DNA from: Aquamicrobium defluvii
GTDB taxonomy: Bacteria; Pseudomonadota; Alphaproteobacteria; Rhizobiales; Rhizobiaceae
Reading direction: 5' to 3'
Assembly (NCBI RefSeq): GCF_004363725.1
Contig: NZ_SNZF01000007.1
Location: 62,001-126,000 of the forward strand
DNA: 64,000 nucleotides
Below, piece after piece: positions 1 through 8,301 of this stretch; within the stretch, counting starts at the first letter, position 1, and each line of letters begins with the position of its first letter. Under the pieces are notes generated by a model. The model saw only the letters and a list, made by a program, of their open reading frames with translations. It had not been told where the DNA came from and made no database searches. Position numbers and translations under genes: made by a program.

Positions 1-116
1 TCTGCGGCTGGAAGGGCTCGGGTACGACCGGCAAGGGCGGCCTCGGACGCTGGTACCTGCCCCAGTTCATGCGCGAGCAGAGCCTGACCGTGTTCGGTCA
101 GCCGGCAAACGCCTGA
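1..116 (+). CDS. aldehyde dehydrogenase, C-terminal end (partial)
   Basis: The window opens inside a gene whose last 37 codons (from base 3) end in a TGA at 114-116. The residues GWKGSG, then a Gly-rich stretch, then YLPQFMREQS resemble the C-terminus of NAD(P)-dependent aldehyde dehydrogenases, where a GWKGSG-type motif precedes the last strand and oligomerisation tail. The catalytic Cys and Glu lie upstream of the window, so substrate and cofactor cannot be judged. It ends 7 nt before the ABC ATPase gene and is probably in the same operon, where it could oxidise an aldehyde made by the aminotransferase or amine dehydrogenase downstream. Confidence 0.6.
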   Translation, partial: CGWKGSGTTGKGGLGRWYLPQFMREQSLTVFGQPANA

Positions 117-123
117 CCCCGCG

Positions 124-894
124 ATGAGCTGCGCCACACCTCTGGTCGTCCGCGACCTGCGCAAGAGCTACGCCAGCCTTGAAGTGCTCAAGGGTGTCAG
201 CCTGACCGCCAGCAAGGGCGATGTCGTCGCCATCATCGGCGGATCGGGCTCCGGCAAGAGCACCTTCCTGCGCTGCATCAATTTTCTGGAAACACCCTCG
301 GCGGGTGAAATCAGCCTCTTTGGCGAGCCGGTGCGGCTAAAGCAGACGGCACGCGGCGCGGAGCCGGCCGACAAGGCCCAGCTGCGGCGCATGCGCACCC
401 GGGTCGGCATGGTGTTCCAGAACTTCAATCTGTGGCCGCACATGACGGTTCTGCAAAACGTCATCGAAGCTTCGATCCATGTGCTGAAGCGCGCGCGTGC
501 CGAAACGACCGACAAGGGCATGGCGCTGCTGGAGCGGGTGGGACTGGCCGACAAGCACGGCCACTACCCCTCGCAGCTTTCGGGCGGGCAGCAGCAGCGT
601 GTGGCCATAGCCCGTACCCTGTGCGTGGACCCTGAGCTTCTGCTGTTCGACGAGCCGACCTCGGCTCTCGATCCGGAACTGGTGGGCGAGGTGCTGCGCG
701 TCATGCGCATGCTGGCCGAGGAAGGCCGCACGATGATCGTCGTGACCCATGAAATGGCCTTTGCCCGTGAGGTATCCAGCAAGGTCCTGTTCTTCAGCCA
801 GGGCCTTGTGGAGGAAGAGGGTGCGCCGGCCGAACTGTTCGGCGCGCCGCGTTCGGAACGTCTGGCGCAGTTTCTGGCCCGCGTTTCCGCGTGA
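124..894 (+). CDS. polar amino acid ABC transporter ATP-binding protein
   Basis: This is the cytoplasmic ATPase of a HisP/GlnQ-type importer, 256 aa, the usual length. Visible motifs are Walker A GGSGSGKST (39-47), Q-loop Gln99 in VFQNFNLWPH, signature LSGGQQQR (152-159), Walker B LLLFDEP (172-178) and an H-loop in VVTHEM. The 'RTRVGMVFQNFNLWPHMT' region is typical of the polar amino acid subfamily. The gene is followed after 22 nt by the binding protein and then two permeases, so a complete importer is encoded here. The substrate is unknown; the neighbours (aminotransferase, amine dehydrogenase-like flavoprotein, aldehyde dehydrogenase) suggest an amino acid, amine or betaine. Confidence 0.93.
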   Translation: MSCATPLVVRDLRKSYASLEVLKGVSLTASKGDVVAIIGGSGSGKSTFLRCINFLETPSAGEISLFGEPVRLKQTARGAEPADKAQLRRMRTRVGMVFQNFNLWPHMTVLQNVIEASIHVLKRARAETTDKGMALLERVGLADKHGHYPSQLSGGQQQRVAIARTLCVDPELLLFDEPTSALDPELVGEVLRVMRMLAEEGRTMIVVTHEMAFAREVSSKVLFFSQGLVEEEGAPAELFGAPRSERLAQFLARVSA

Positions 895-916
895 AGATTT
901 TTTGGAGAGGAGCAAC

Positions 917-1669
917 ATGAAAAAACTTATCGTACTCGCCATAACCGCCCTGATGGCTTCGGCCTCCCATGCACAGGAAGTGCTGAAGATGGGCGTCGAG
1001 GGCGCCTATGCGCCGTTCAACTACGTTCAGGCCGACGGCAAGGTCGCAGGCTTCGACGTGGACGTTGGCAATGCACTTTGTGAAAAGATGAACCGCACCT
1101 GCGAATGGACCACGCAGGACTGGCAGGGCATCATCCCTGCGCTTCAGGGCGGCAAGTTCGACGTGCTGATGTCATCCATGACCATCACCGAGGCGCGCCG
1201 CCAGCAGATCGACTTCACCCAGCCCTACTACATGTCCAAGGGCATGCTGATCGGCCGCGCCGATGCCAGTCTGGAATTCAGCCCCGAGGGCCTGAAGGGC
1301 AAGATGCTGGGCGCGGTGCGCGAGACGGTGAACGCCATCTATGTCGATGCCAAATTCGCCGATGTCGCCACCATTCAGACCTATGTGTCTTCCGACGACC
1401 TGTTCCTCGATCTGAAGAACGGCCGCCTCGATGCCGCCTTCGGTGATGCGACGGAGCTGAGCCCGTGGCTGAAGGATCATGGCGGCGATGAATTCGTGCA
1501 GATCGGCGAGACAGTCAGCGATCCGCTGCTGGGCGAAGGCATCGGCATCGGCGTGCGCAAGGGCGACAGCGAGCTTCTGGCCGAACTGAACAAGGCGCTC
1601 GATGCCATCGTCGCCGATGGCACCTTCGAAACCATCAGCCAGAAATATTTCGACTTCCCGCTGCGCTGA
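917..1669 (+). CDS. amino acid ABC transporter substrate-binding protein
   Basis: Periplasmic binding protein of family 3 (HisJ/GlnH type), 250 aa. The start at 917 is preceded by GGAGAGG and gives a Sec signal peptide of about 19 residues ending ASHA before QEVLKMG. The segment 'GVEGAYAPFNYV...GKVAGFDVDVGNALCEKM' and the later 'DFTQPYYMSKGM' are typical of cationic/polar amino acid binding proteins. The ligand cannot be read from the sequence. It sits between the ATPase and the permeases and is followed by a 145-nt gap with a stem-loop. Confidence 0.92.
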   Translation: MKKLIVLAITALMASASHAQEVLKMGVEGAYAPFNYVQADGKVAGFDVDVGNALCEKMNRTCEWTTQDWQGIIPALQGGKFDVLMSSMTITEARRQQIDFTQPYYMSKGMLIGRADASLEFSPEGLKGKMLGAVRETVNAIYVDAKFADVATIQTYVSSDDLFLDLKNGRLDAAFGDATELSPWLKDHGGDEFVQIGETVSDPLLGEGIGIGVRKGDSELLAELNKALDAIVADGTFETISQKYFDFPLR

Positions 1670-1755
1670 CAGCCGGGAGGAAAGCGAAGCGAGGGGCGGC
1701 CATCACTGGCTCGGTCGCACCCCGCATCGCCCATCGCATCGGGTGACCGTCCGCC

Positions 1756-1774
1756 CTGCGCCAGGAAGGCGCAG
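1756..1774 (+). terminator. stem-loop after the substrate-binding protein gene
   Basis: CTGCGCC and GGCGCAG form a perfect 7-bp stem (1756-1762 / 1768-1774) around a 5-nt loop. There is no T-run, so it is more likely a 3' mRNA-stabilising or attenuating hairpin that keeps binding-protein mRNA high relative to the permease mRNA. The rest of the 1670-1814 gap holds only the strong AGGAGG site of the next gene. Confidence 0.4.
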
Positions 1775-1814
1775 CGCCACAACCGCGGGACCACAGCAGG
1801 CAAGGAGGCTTCGG

Positions 1815-2467
1815 ATGGATTTGCAGGGCTTCGGCGCGCAGCTTCTCGCCGGCGCGTGGCTGACTGCGCCGCACTGCTCGGCAGCGCGCTGGGCTTCGCA
1901 ACGATGCTGGCGAAAATTTCCGACAGCCGCCTGCTGCGCGCTGCCGGCTTCGGCTTCGCCAATCTGTTCCGGGCGCTGCCTGAACTGCTCGTCATCCTGA
2001 TCGTCTATTTCGGCCTGCCGCAGATGCTGATGGCGCTGAGCGGACAGCGTGTGGAGATCGGCCCGTTCGTGGCCGGCGTCATCGCCCTGTCGCTGATCTT
2101 CTCGGCCTATTCCTCGGAAGTGTTCCGTGGCGCATGGCGCGGGATTCCGAAAGGTCAGGTCGAAGCGGCAATGGCCAGCGGCATGGGTCCATGGCTGATC
2201 CTGCGGCGCATCCGGTTCCCGCAGATCGTGCGCCTGTCGCTGCCCAGTCTCGGCAATCTGTGGCTGGTCCTTTTGAAGGATACTTCGCTGGTGGCGGTGA
2301 TCGGTCTTCAGGAGCTGATGCGCAAGGCACAGATGGCGACCTCCGTGACCAAGGACCCGTTCACCTTCTACGGCACGGCGGCCCTGCTCTATGTCGTGAT
2401 CTCGATTGTGTCCTCGGCCGGCCTGCAGGCTATGGAACGCCGTTCGCGGCGTGGGCTGGCGGCATAG
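1815..2467 (+). CDS. amino acid ABC transporter permease, apparently frameshifted near 1860
   Basis: HisQ/HisM-type inner-membrane permease. The ATG at 1815 follows a strong AGGAGG at 1803-1808 and gives MDLQGFGAQLLAGAWLT, the expected N-terminus. The rest of the protein (LLGSALGFATMLAKISD onward, with the LPELLVILIVYFG segment and the EAA loop ending in LPSLGNLWLVLLKDTSL) lies in another frame, open from a GTG at 1856. One base seems to be missing between about 1857 and 1870. Reading from 1856 alone gives 203 aa and loses the first half of TM1. It is either a real lesion that would disable the importer or a sequence error. The other three transporter genes look intact. Confidence 0.7.
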
Positions 2468-2480
2468 GGAGGGAACGGAC

Positions 2481-3209
2481 ATGGCTTTCTTCTCCACCCT
2501 TGCCGGCATGTATGGGGAGCACTGGCGCGAACTTCTCAGCGGCCTGTGGTTGGCGCTCGCACTGGTCGCCGCCTCCTGCGGCCTTGGCTTTCTGGCGGCA
2601 TTGCCCATCTCGCTCGGCTGCTCGTCTGAAAGCAAATGGCTGCGCTGGCCCGCTCAGGCGTTCTCGGTGGTGTTTCGCGGCTCGCCGCTCTACGTGCAGG
2701 TCTTTCTCGTCTATTTCGGCCTGCCGGCAGCCATGCTGGAGCTCTATGGCGGCAATGTCGGCGCGCTCAGGCAGAGCATGTGGTGGCCGCTTCTGTCGTC
2801 ACCGTTCCTGCTGGTTCTGGTCGCCTTCACCCTCAACAATGCCGCCTACATGGCCGAGGATCTGCGGGGGGGATTGCAGTCGGTGCCGCGTGGATTGCAG
2901 GAAGCCGCACTGGCGCAGGGCATGGGCTACTGGCTGATCCAGCGCCGCATCGTTCTGCCGCTCGCCTTCCGGCAGGCTCTGCCTGCCCTGTTCAATGAGG
3001 TGATCTTCACTTTCAAGGCGACTGCGATTGCTTCCACCGTTACCCTGCTCGACCTGATGGGAGTAGGCAACAGGATCTTTTCCCGCACTTACGACGTCAC
3101 GGCCTATATCGCGATCGCGGTGATCTATCTCATCGTCGTGGCCATCATGGCGCGGCTGTTCGGCCAGCTGGAAAGACACCTGTCACGCCACCTCCCCGGC
3201 GCATCATGA
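2481..3209 (+). CDS. amino acid ABC transporter permease
   Basis: Second permease of the polar amino acid importer, 242 aa, with about five hydrophobic segments and the family loop 'RGLQEAALAQGMGYWLIQRRIVLPLAFRQALPALFNE' that docks on the ATPase. The start at 2481 follows GGGAGGGAACGG. The other permease ends 13 nt upstream. The stop codon overlaps a possible start of the next gene at 3206 (ATGA), which would couple the regulator to the transporter. It probably pairs with the 1815-2467 product to form the channel. Confidence 0.92.
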   Translation: MAFFSTLAGMYGEHWRELLSGLWLALALVAASCGLGFLAALPISLGCSSESKWLRWPAQAFSVVFRGSPLYVQVFLVYFGLPAAMLELYGGNVGALRQSMWWPLLSSPFLLVLVAFTLNNAAYMAEDLRGGLQSVPRGLQEAALAQGMGYWLIQRRIVLPLAFRQALPALFNEVIFTFKATAIASTVTLLDLMGVGNRIFSRTYDVTAYIAIAVIYLIVVAIMARLFGQLERHLSRHLPGAS

Positions 3210-4207
3210 CGAGGAGCAGGCAGGAAATGGCAAGGAACAACATTGATCGGGAGCAGTCGACGGCAATGTCGATGGATGAACTGACCGCTGCCATTCACGA
3301 GCGGATAGGGGCGATGCCGGCGCAGCTTGCCGCCGGAGCCCGCTTCATCCTCGACCACCCCGACGTGGTGGTGTCGTCCTCGATGCGCGACATCGCCATG
3401 TCGATCGGCGTGGCCCCGGCAACGCTGGTGCGGCTGGCGCGGGCGCTGGACTTCCAGGACTGGTCGTCCCTGCGCGAAATCTACGTCGCCGCCTATCGCG
3501 GCACTCCAGGGCTTTATGCGCGTGGCGCATCTGCGCTCGTGGAGGCCGGGAGCGGGGAAAGCCTGCTTGCCCGCATGGCCGATACGCTTGCGGCGCACAC
3601 CACGCGACTCGGCTTCATCAACGACGCGGCGACATTCGATGCGGCCGTGCGCCGGCTGGCCGAAGCGCCGCGCATCTATGTGGCCGCCTTCCTGTCGTGC
3701 CGCGCGCCGGGGCTGACCTTCACCTACATCTCGCGCCTGTTCCGCGACGGGGTGCATCTGAGCGAGGCGTCGGGATCCTCGCTGGTTACCGAGCTTGCCA
3801 CGCTCGACGAAAAGGATGTGGTGCTGTCGATCAATTTCAGCCCCTATTCGCGCGACTCCCTTCTTGTTGCCGGCGCGGTCAAGCGTTCGGGCGCAGGTCT
3901 GATCTCGCTGGCCGACAGCCGCGTAACGCCTTTGACAGACGTGGCCGAGCATGTGCTGCTGTTCGAGACGGCAAGCCCCTCCTTCTTCCCCACCATCGCC
4001 GCGGCCACGGCGCTGGTCGAAGCGCTGACGGCCGGCATGATGCGCCATCTGGGCGTGAAGGCGACCGAGCATTTGACCCGCGTGGAGCAAAGCCTCTACG
4101 CCGCCGACACCTATGTGGCGGCCAATGCCCGCAGCTCCAGTCCCGGCCCCGGCGCCGTCCCCGCATCGAAATCAAGTCCTCCCCCCACCACCGGAAACAA
4201 CTCATGA
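3206..4207 (+). CDS. RpiR-family transcriptional regulator (HTH + SIS)
   Basis: 333 aa. The N-terminal third is an HTH_6 domain (IGAMPAQLAAGARFILDHPD, then SMRDIAMSIGVAPATLVRLARAL), followed by a SIS sugar/phosphate-binding-type domain (about residues 130-270) that would sense an effector. The first ATG (3206) overlaps the preceding stop. A later ATG at 3227 has a better-placed purine-rich leader (GAGGAGCAGGCAGGA) and may be the true start. The C-terminus is Pro/Ser-rich and ends in an ATGA overlap with the aminotransferase gene. It is embedded in the operon, so it probably controls this operon. Confidence 0.85.
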   Translation: MTRSRQEMARNNIDREQSTAMSMDELTAAIHERIGAMPAQLAAGARFILDHPDVVVSSSMRDIAMSIGVAPATLVRLARALDFQDWSSLREIYVAAYRGTPGLYARGASALVEAGSGESLLARMADTLAAHTTRLGFINDAATFDAAVRRLAEAPRIYVAAFLSCRAPGLTFTYISRLFRDGVHLSEASGSSLVTELATLDEKDVVLSINFSPYSRDSLLVAGAVKRSGAGLISLADSRVTPLTDVAEHVLLFETASPSFFPTIAAATALVEALTAGMMRHLGVKATEHLTRVEQSLYAADTYVAANARSSSPGPGAVPASKSSPPPTTGNNS

Positions 4208-5538
4208 CCACGCATGTCTTTCACCGCGCCCTGAAATCCGCCTTGCCCTGTGTGGCGGGCGGAGACGGCATCACGCTCAGGGATGCGGAGGGCAGGACCT
4301 ATATCGACGCCTGTGGCGGCGCTGCCGTTTCCTGCCTCGGTCATGGCCACCCGGCGGTTCTGGAAGCCATGGCCGCGCAGGCCAGGCAGGCGGCCTATAT
4401 CCACACCTCCTTCTTCACCTCGCAAGCCGCTGAGAAGCTGGCCGCGCGCGTGGCGGAAAATTGCGGCGGCGACCTCAACCACGTCTATTTCGTCGACAGC
4501 GGCTCGGAAGCCACCGAAACTGCGCTGAAGATGGCGCGCCAGTACTGGCTGGAACGCGGCCAGCCGCAGCGCGCAAAAGTCATCTCCCGCCATTTCAGCT
4601 ACCACGGCAACACGCTGGGCGCGCTCTCGGTGAGCGGCAACCGCTGGCGGCGCGAGCCCTATGCGCCGCTGCTGGCGGATGCCTCGTTCATCGAGCCCTG
4701 CTTCTTCTATCGCCACGCCGAGCCCGGCGAAACGCCGGAAGCGTATGGCGAGCGCGCCGCCGCGGCGCTCGAGAAGCAGATCCTGGAGCTCGGCCCTGAA
4801 ACCGTCATGGCCTTCATCGCCGAAACGGTCGTCGGTGCCACAACCGGCGCGGTCACACCTGCACCCGGTTATCTCAAGCGCGTCCGCGAGATCTGCGACC
4901 GCTACGGCGTGCTTCTCATCCTCGACGAGGTGATGTGCGGCACGGGGCGCACCGGCACCTTTCTCGCCGCCCATGCCGAAGGTGTCGCCGCCGATATCGT
5001 CACGCTCGCCAAGGGGCTTGGCGGCGGCTATCAGGCAATCGCCGCCGTCGTGTGTTCCGACAAGGTCTATGAAGGCTTCTACAACGGCTCAGGCGTGTTC
5101 CAGCACGGCCTGACATATTCCGCCCATCCGGTTGCCTGCGCGGCCTCGCTCGCCGTGCAGGAGGTGATCGTCCGCGACAATCTTCTGGCCAATGTGCGGG
5201 CGCGCGGCGAGGATCTGACGCGCGCCCTGCATGGCCGCTTCGGCAACAACCACAATGTCGGCGACATTCGCGGGCGCGGCCTCATCCAGGCCATCGAGCT
5301 GGTGCGCGATCGCGGCGGGAAAACCCCGTTCGATCCGGCGCTGAAACTCAGCCAGCGCATCAAGGCGGAAGCCTTTGCGCGTGGGCTGATGGTCTATCCC
5401 GGCGCGGGCTGCGCCGATGGCCGCGCCGGCGACCACATCCTGCTGGCGCCGCCCTACATCGTCACCCCGGCGGACATCGAAGAGATCGTCTCGCGCCTCG
5501 GCGAGGCCGTGGATGCCGCACTCGTGGCAGTGAACTGA
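4204..5538 (+). CDS. class III PLP-dependent aminotransferase
   Basis: 444 aa, normal length for class III (omega) aminotransferases. Family features are SGSEATETALKMARQYW (phosphate-binding region), RHFSYHGNTLGALS, the Asp motif ILDEVMCGTGRTG that contacts the PLP ring nitrogen, and TLAKGLGGGYQ with the Schiff-base Lys. It would move an amino group from an amine or amino acid to a keto acid in the cytoplasm. The start at 4204 overlaps the RpiR stop (ATGA). With the ABC importer, flavoprotein and aldehyde dehydrogenase it suggests stepwise breakdown of an amine-containing compound; the substrate is not readable. Confidence 0.9.
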   Translation: MTTHVFHRALKSALPCVAGGDGITLRDAEGRTYIDACGGAAVSCLGHGHPAVLEAMAAQARQAAYIHTSFFTSQAAEKLAARVAENCGGDLNHVYFVDSGSEATETALKMARQYWLERGQPQRAKVISRHFSYHGNTLGALSVSGNRWRREPYAPLLADASFIEPCFFYRHAEPGETPEAYGERAAAALEKQILELGPETVMAFIAETVVGATTGAVTPAPGYLKRVREICDRYGVLLILDEVMCGTGRTGTFLAAHAEGVAADIVTLAKGLGGGYQAIAAVVCSDKVYEGFYNGSGVFQHGLTYSAHPVACAASLAVQEVIVRDNLLANVRARGEDLTRALHGRFGNNHNVGDIRGRGLIQAIELVRDRGGKTPFDPALKLSQRIKAEAFARGLMVYPGAGCADGRAGDHILLAPPYIVTPADIEEIVSRLGEAVDAALVAVN

Positions 5539-5564
5539 AACCCAGTACGATACAAGGCAGTAAG

Positions 5565-7646
5565 ATGGCGCGCGATCCCCGCTTCGATATCCTGTTTGAA
5601 CCCGTCCGCATCGGACCCGTCACCGCCCGCAACCGCTTCTATCAGGTGCCGCACTGTAACGGCATGGGCTGGACGCAGCCGCAGGCGCTGGCGGAACTGC
5701 GGGGCGTGAAGGCCGAAGGCGGCTGGGCGGTGGTCAGCACCGAAGAGGTGGAAATCCACCCGACCGGCGATTGCGAGCCTTTCCACGAAGGCCGTCTGTG
5801 GTCGGATGCCGACGTGCCGGCGCTGGCGCTGATGGCCGAGGCGGTTCATGCGCACAATTCGCTGGCCGCCGTCGAGATCATGCATCACGGCGCGTCCTCC
5901 GCCAACTGGTCGTCGCGCGAGATGCCGCTGGCGCCGTCGCACCGGCCGATCATTTACTACGCGCCGGTTCAGGCGCGGCGCATGGACAAATCCGACATCG
6001 CCGATTTCCGCCGCTGGCACCGCGAGGCGGCGCTGCGTGCCAAGAAGGCGGATTTCGACGTGATCTATGTCTATGCCTCGCATGACCTCAGCCTGCCCAT
6101 GCACTTCCTGCAAGCCCGCAAGAACGACCGCATCGACGAGTATGGCGGCAATTTCGAAAACCGCGTGCGCCTGCTGCGCGAGGTGCTGGAAGACACGAAG
6201 GAAGCGGTGGGCGACCGCTGCGCGGTGGCGCTGCGCTTCGCCGTCGATGAAATGATCGGCGCCGACGGCATCACCAGCGACGGCGAGGGCCGCGACGTGG
6301 TCGAGCGGCTGGCCGAACTGCCGGACCTGTGGGACGTCAATGTGTCGACATGGTCGAACGACAGCGCCACCTCGCGCTTCCAGAAGGAAGGCTATCAGGA
6401 GGATTTCACCCGCTGGGTGAAGTCGGTCACCACGAAGCCGGTGGTCGGCGTCGGCCGCTATACCTCGCCGGACCGCATGGTCAGCCTGGTGAAGTCCGGC
6501 GTGCTCGATTTCATCGGCGCCGCGCGTCCTTCCATTGCCGACCCCTTCCTGCCGAAGAAGATCGAGGAAGGCCGCCTCGACGAAATCCGCGAATGCATCG
6601 GCTGCAACATGTGCGTGTCCTCGGACTACACCAACACCAATCTGCGCTGCACCCAGAACCCGACCATGGGCGAGGAGTGGCGGCGTGGCTGGCACCCGGA
6701 GCGCATCGCGCCGAAGGGATCGGACCGGACCGTGCTGGTGGTGGGCGCAGGCCCTGCCGGCCTTGAGGCGGCGCTTGCGGCCGGCCGCCGGGGCTATGAG
6801 GTGCATCTGGCCGAAGCCGGCACCGAGCTTGGCGGGCGGGTGAGCCGCGAAGCGCGCCTGCCCGGCCTTTCCGAATGGGGTCGCGTGCGCGACTGGCGCG
6901 TCACCCAGCTTTCCGTCATGCCGAATGTACATATCTACCGCGACAGCCCGCTGACGGCCGAGGATGTGCTGGCCTTCGGTGCCGGCCATGTCGCCATCGC
7001 CACGGGAGCCGACTGGCGGCGCGACGGCGTCGGTCGCGACCATGGCGCACCCATTCCCGGCTTCGACGATCCGCGCGTGTTCACGCCCGACGATCTGATG
7101 GACGGCAAGCGCCCCGAAGGTCCGGTCGTGGTCTTCGACGACGATCACTATTATATGGGCGGCGTTCTGGCGGAACTGTGCCGCTCGTGGGGGCTGGACG
7201 TGACGCTGGTGACGCCCGCCAACATTCCCTCCGCCTGGACCGTGAACACGCTGGAGCAGGGCCATATCGCAAAGCGGCTGGCGCGCCAGGGCGTCGCCAT
7301 CGTCACCTCGGCGACGGTCACCTCATTCGGTACCGACTGCGTCGAGATATTCGACTATCTGCCCGGCACCGCCCGCAAGCTGAAGGCCGGCGGCATCGTG
7401 ACCGTTACTGCACGTCTGCCGCGCGAAGGGCTTTATGAGGAACTGGCGGCGGCTCCCGAAAAGCTGGAGGAAGCCGGCATCTCGACGCTGCGCCGCATCG
7501 GCGACGTCTATGCGCCTTCCACAATTCAGGCTGCGACCTATTGGGGCCACCGTTTCGCCCGCGAACTGGATGCGGATGTGGTGGCGGCGGAAGACCTGCC
7601 GCGCGAACTGCCGCACGCCGCCCCCCTGCGCCGCCATTGGGGCTAG
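5565..7646 (+). CDS. trimethylamine dehydrogenase-like FMN / 4Fe-4S / nucleotide-binding flavoprotein
   Basis: 693 aa, the architecture of trimethylamine/dimethylamine/histamine dehydrogenases and 2,4-dienoyl-CoA reductase. An N-terminal old-yellow-enzyme TIM barrel (1-340) carries Cys31 in VPHC, aligning with the Cys30 that binds FMN covalently in trimethylamine dehydrogenase. Cys344, Cys347, Cys350 and Cys362 form the 4Fe-4S motif CIGCNMC plus a distal Cys. A Rossmann motif GAGPAGLEAA lies at 394-403. Tyr170, His173 and Asp266 fit the catalytic triad. The substrate-pocket position equivalent to Tyr60 is Glu61, so trimethylamine itself is doubtful; an N-methylated amino acid or other amine is possible. 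The TAG stop lies in a CTAGAGC repeat start. Confidence 0.82.
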   Translation: MARDPRFDILFEPVRIGPVTARNRFYQVPHCNGMGWTQPQALAELRGVKAEGGWAVVSTEEVEIHPTGDCEPFHEGRLWSDADVPALALMAEAVHAHNSLAAVEIMHHGASSANWSSREMPLAPSHRPIIYYAPVQARRMDKSDIADFRRWHREAALRAKKADFDVIYVYASHDLSLPMHFLQARKNDRIDEYGGNFENRVRLLREVLEDTKEAVGDRCAVALRFAVDEMIGADGITSDGEGRDVVERLAELPDLWDVNVSTWSNDSATSRFQKEGYQEDFTRWVKSVTTKPVVGVGRYTSPDRMVSLVKSGVLDFIGAARPSIADPFLPKKIEEGRLDEIRECIGCNMCVSSDYTNTNLRCTQNPTMGEEWRRGWHPERIAPKGSDRTVLVVGAGPAGLEAALAAGRRGYEVHLAEAGTELGGRVSREARLPGLSEWGRVRDWRVTQLSVMPNVHIYRDSPLTAEDVLAFGAGHVAIATGADWRRDGVGRDHGAPIPGFDDPRVFTPDDLMDGKRPEGPVVVFDDDHYYMGGVLAELCRSWGLDVTLVTPANIPSAWTVNTLEQGHIAKRLARQGVAIVTSATVTSFGTDCVEIFDYLPGTARKLKAGGIVTVTARLPREGLYEELAAAPEKLEEAGISTLRRIGDVYAPSTIQAATYWGHRFARELDADVVAAEDLPRELPHAAPLRRHWG

Positions 7647-7700
7647 AGCCCGACCGGCAAATCAGATCGTCCGCAAGCCGGATTGGCTTGCGGACCATTC
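7643..7700 (+). repeat. intergenic repeat/hairpin starting CTAGAGC at the gene stop
   Basis: CTAGAGC (7643-7649) supplies the TAG stop of the flavoprotein gene. A perfect 11-bp stem (GTCCGCAAGCC 7669-7679, GGCTTGCGGAC 7685-7695) with a 5-nt loop follows. No T-run follows, but it could still end or protect the transcript. Three other genes here (stops at 28731, 48848, 63313) also stop inside CTAGAGC. Confidence 0.5.
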
Positions 7701-7769
7701 CCTGCGTCCACGCCCTCTCTTCATCCTCCGTCCCGCGAAGGAGGTTCGTCCACATCGAGCGGGTATCTC

Positions 7770-8078
7770 AAGTGACGGAGCCAACTTCATAAAGCAGCGT
7801 TCGCATCATAGGGTCGCTGCTGAGAAAGACAGGCTCACACGACTGTCCTCACCGGATTGATGCAGGTGTGGGGTTAACCCGGGAAAGGGGCCAGCAGCTT
7901 TCGAACTTCGGAAGCGGGACGGAAAGTCTATGGTGATGGCAAAGACCGGGGCGACGACAGGCCCCACGCCCGGAACTGTCATCAGCCTCCCGAAAACGGC
8001 ATCATCCTTCGCAATGGACAACATCCGTTCATGAAAGACCGTGAACTGCTCGCAAAGCTTCTGAAAAGTGGCAGCCAT
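7770..8078 (-). pseudogene. IS110-family transposase remnant
   Basis: On the - strand, 8078 to 7806 reads about 90 codons containing RLMTVPGVGPVVAPVF and DDP-like FPSRFRSSKAAGPFPGLTP.HQSGE, the helix-hairpin-helix C-terminal domain of IS110/IS116/IS902 transposases. The next conserved segment (DPMMRTLLYE) continues in a shifted frame near 7780 and then meets a stop. Only the C-terminal third is left, without the DEDD catalytic domain, so it is inactive. It marks an old insertion between the amine operon and the polyol operon. Confidence 0.75.
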
Positions 8079-8118
8079 TGAACATCGACGAGTTCTCTGA
8101 AGTGGAAGAGCCTTTATG

Positions 8119-8176
8119 CTCCAACCAACGTTACCGTCCGTCTTTGTCGCAAATCGGACGGTAACGTTGGTTGGAG
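8119..8176. repeat. perfect 22-bp inverted repeat with 14-nt spacer
   Basis: The arms 8119-8140 and 8155-8176 are exact reverse complements (arm core CCAACCAACGTTACCGTCCG), separated by 14 nt. It sits about 40 nt beyond the IS110 remnant. It is too long for a usual operator and has no T-run, so it may be an IS-associated target or end structure or a palindromic repeat element. No ORF over about 40 codons lies between it and the kinase gene end at 8302; that stretch shows nothing else recognisable. Confidence 0.7.
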
Positions 8177-8301
8177 GATGAACTATTCGTCGATCCCCAG
8201 CACCCGCGTCGGGGAAGGTGCCGCCCGCATGGCCAGGCGCATCGGCCAGATCATGGAGCCACGGGTTTCCAAGCGCCGGCAGGCCGGCTGACCGTCCGGC
8301 T

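Noticed and set aside
5454..7265. 603-codon open frame on the - strand
   Set aside because: It lies wholly antisense to the TMADH-like gene, has low-complexity His/Arg/Ala-rich translation and no motif; GC-rich codon bias produces such shadows.
8178..8291. 37-codon ORF right after the 22-bp inverted repeat, with TTGGAGG directly before its ATG
   Set aside because: The spacing from GGAGG to the ATG is too short, the residues match nothing known, and the purines belong to the repeat arm.
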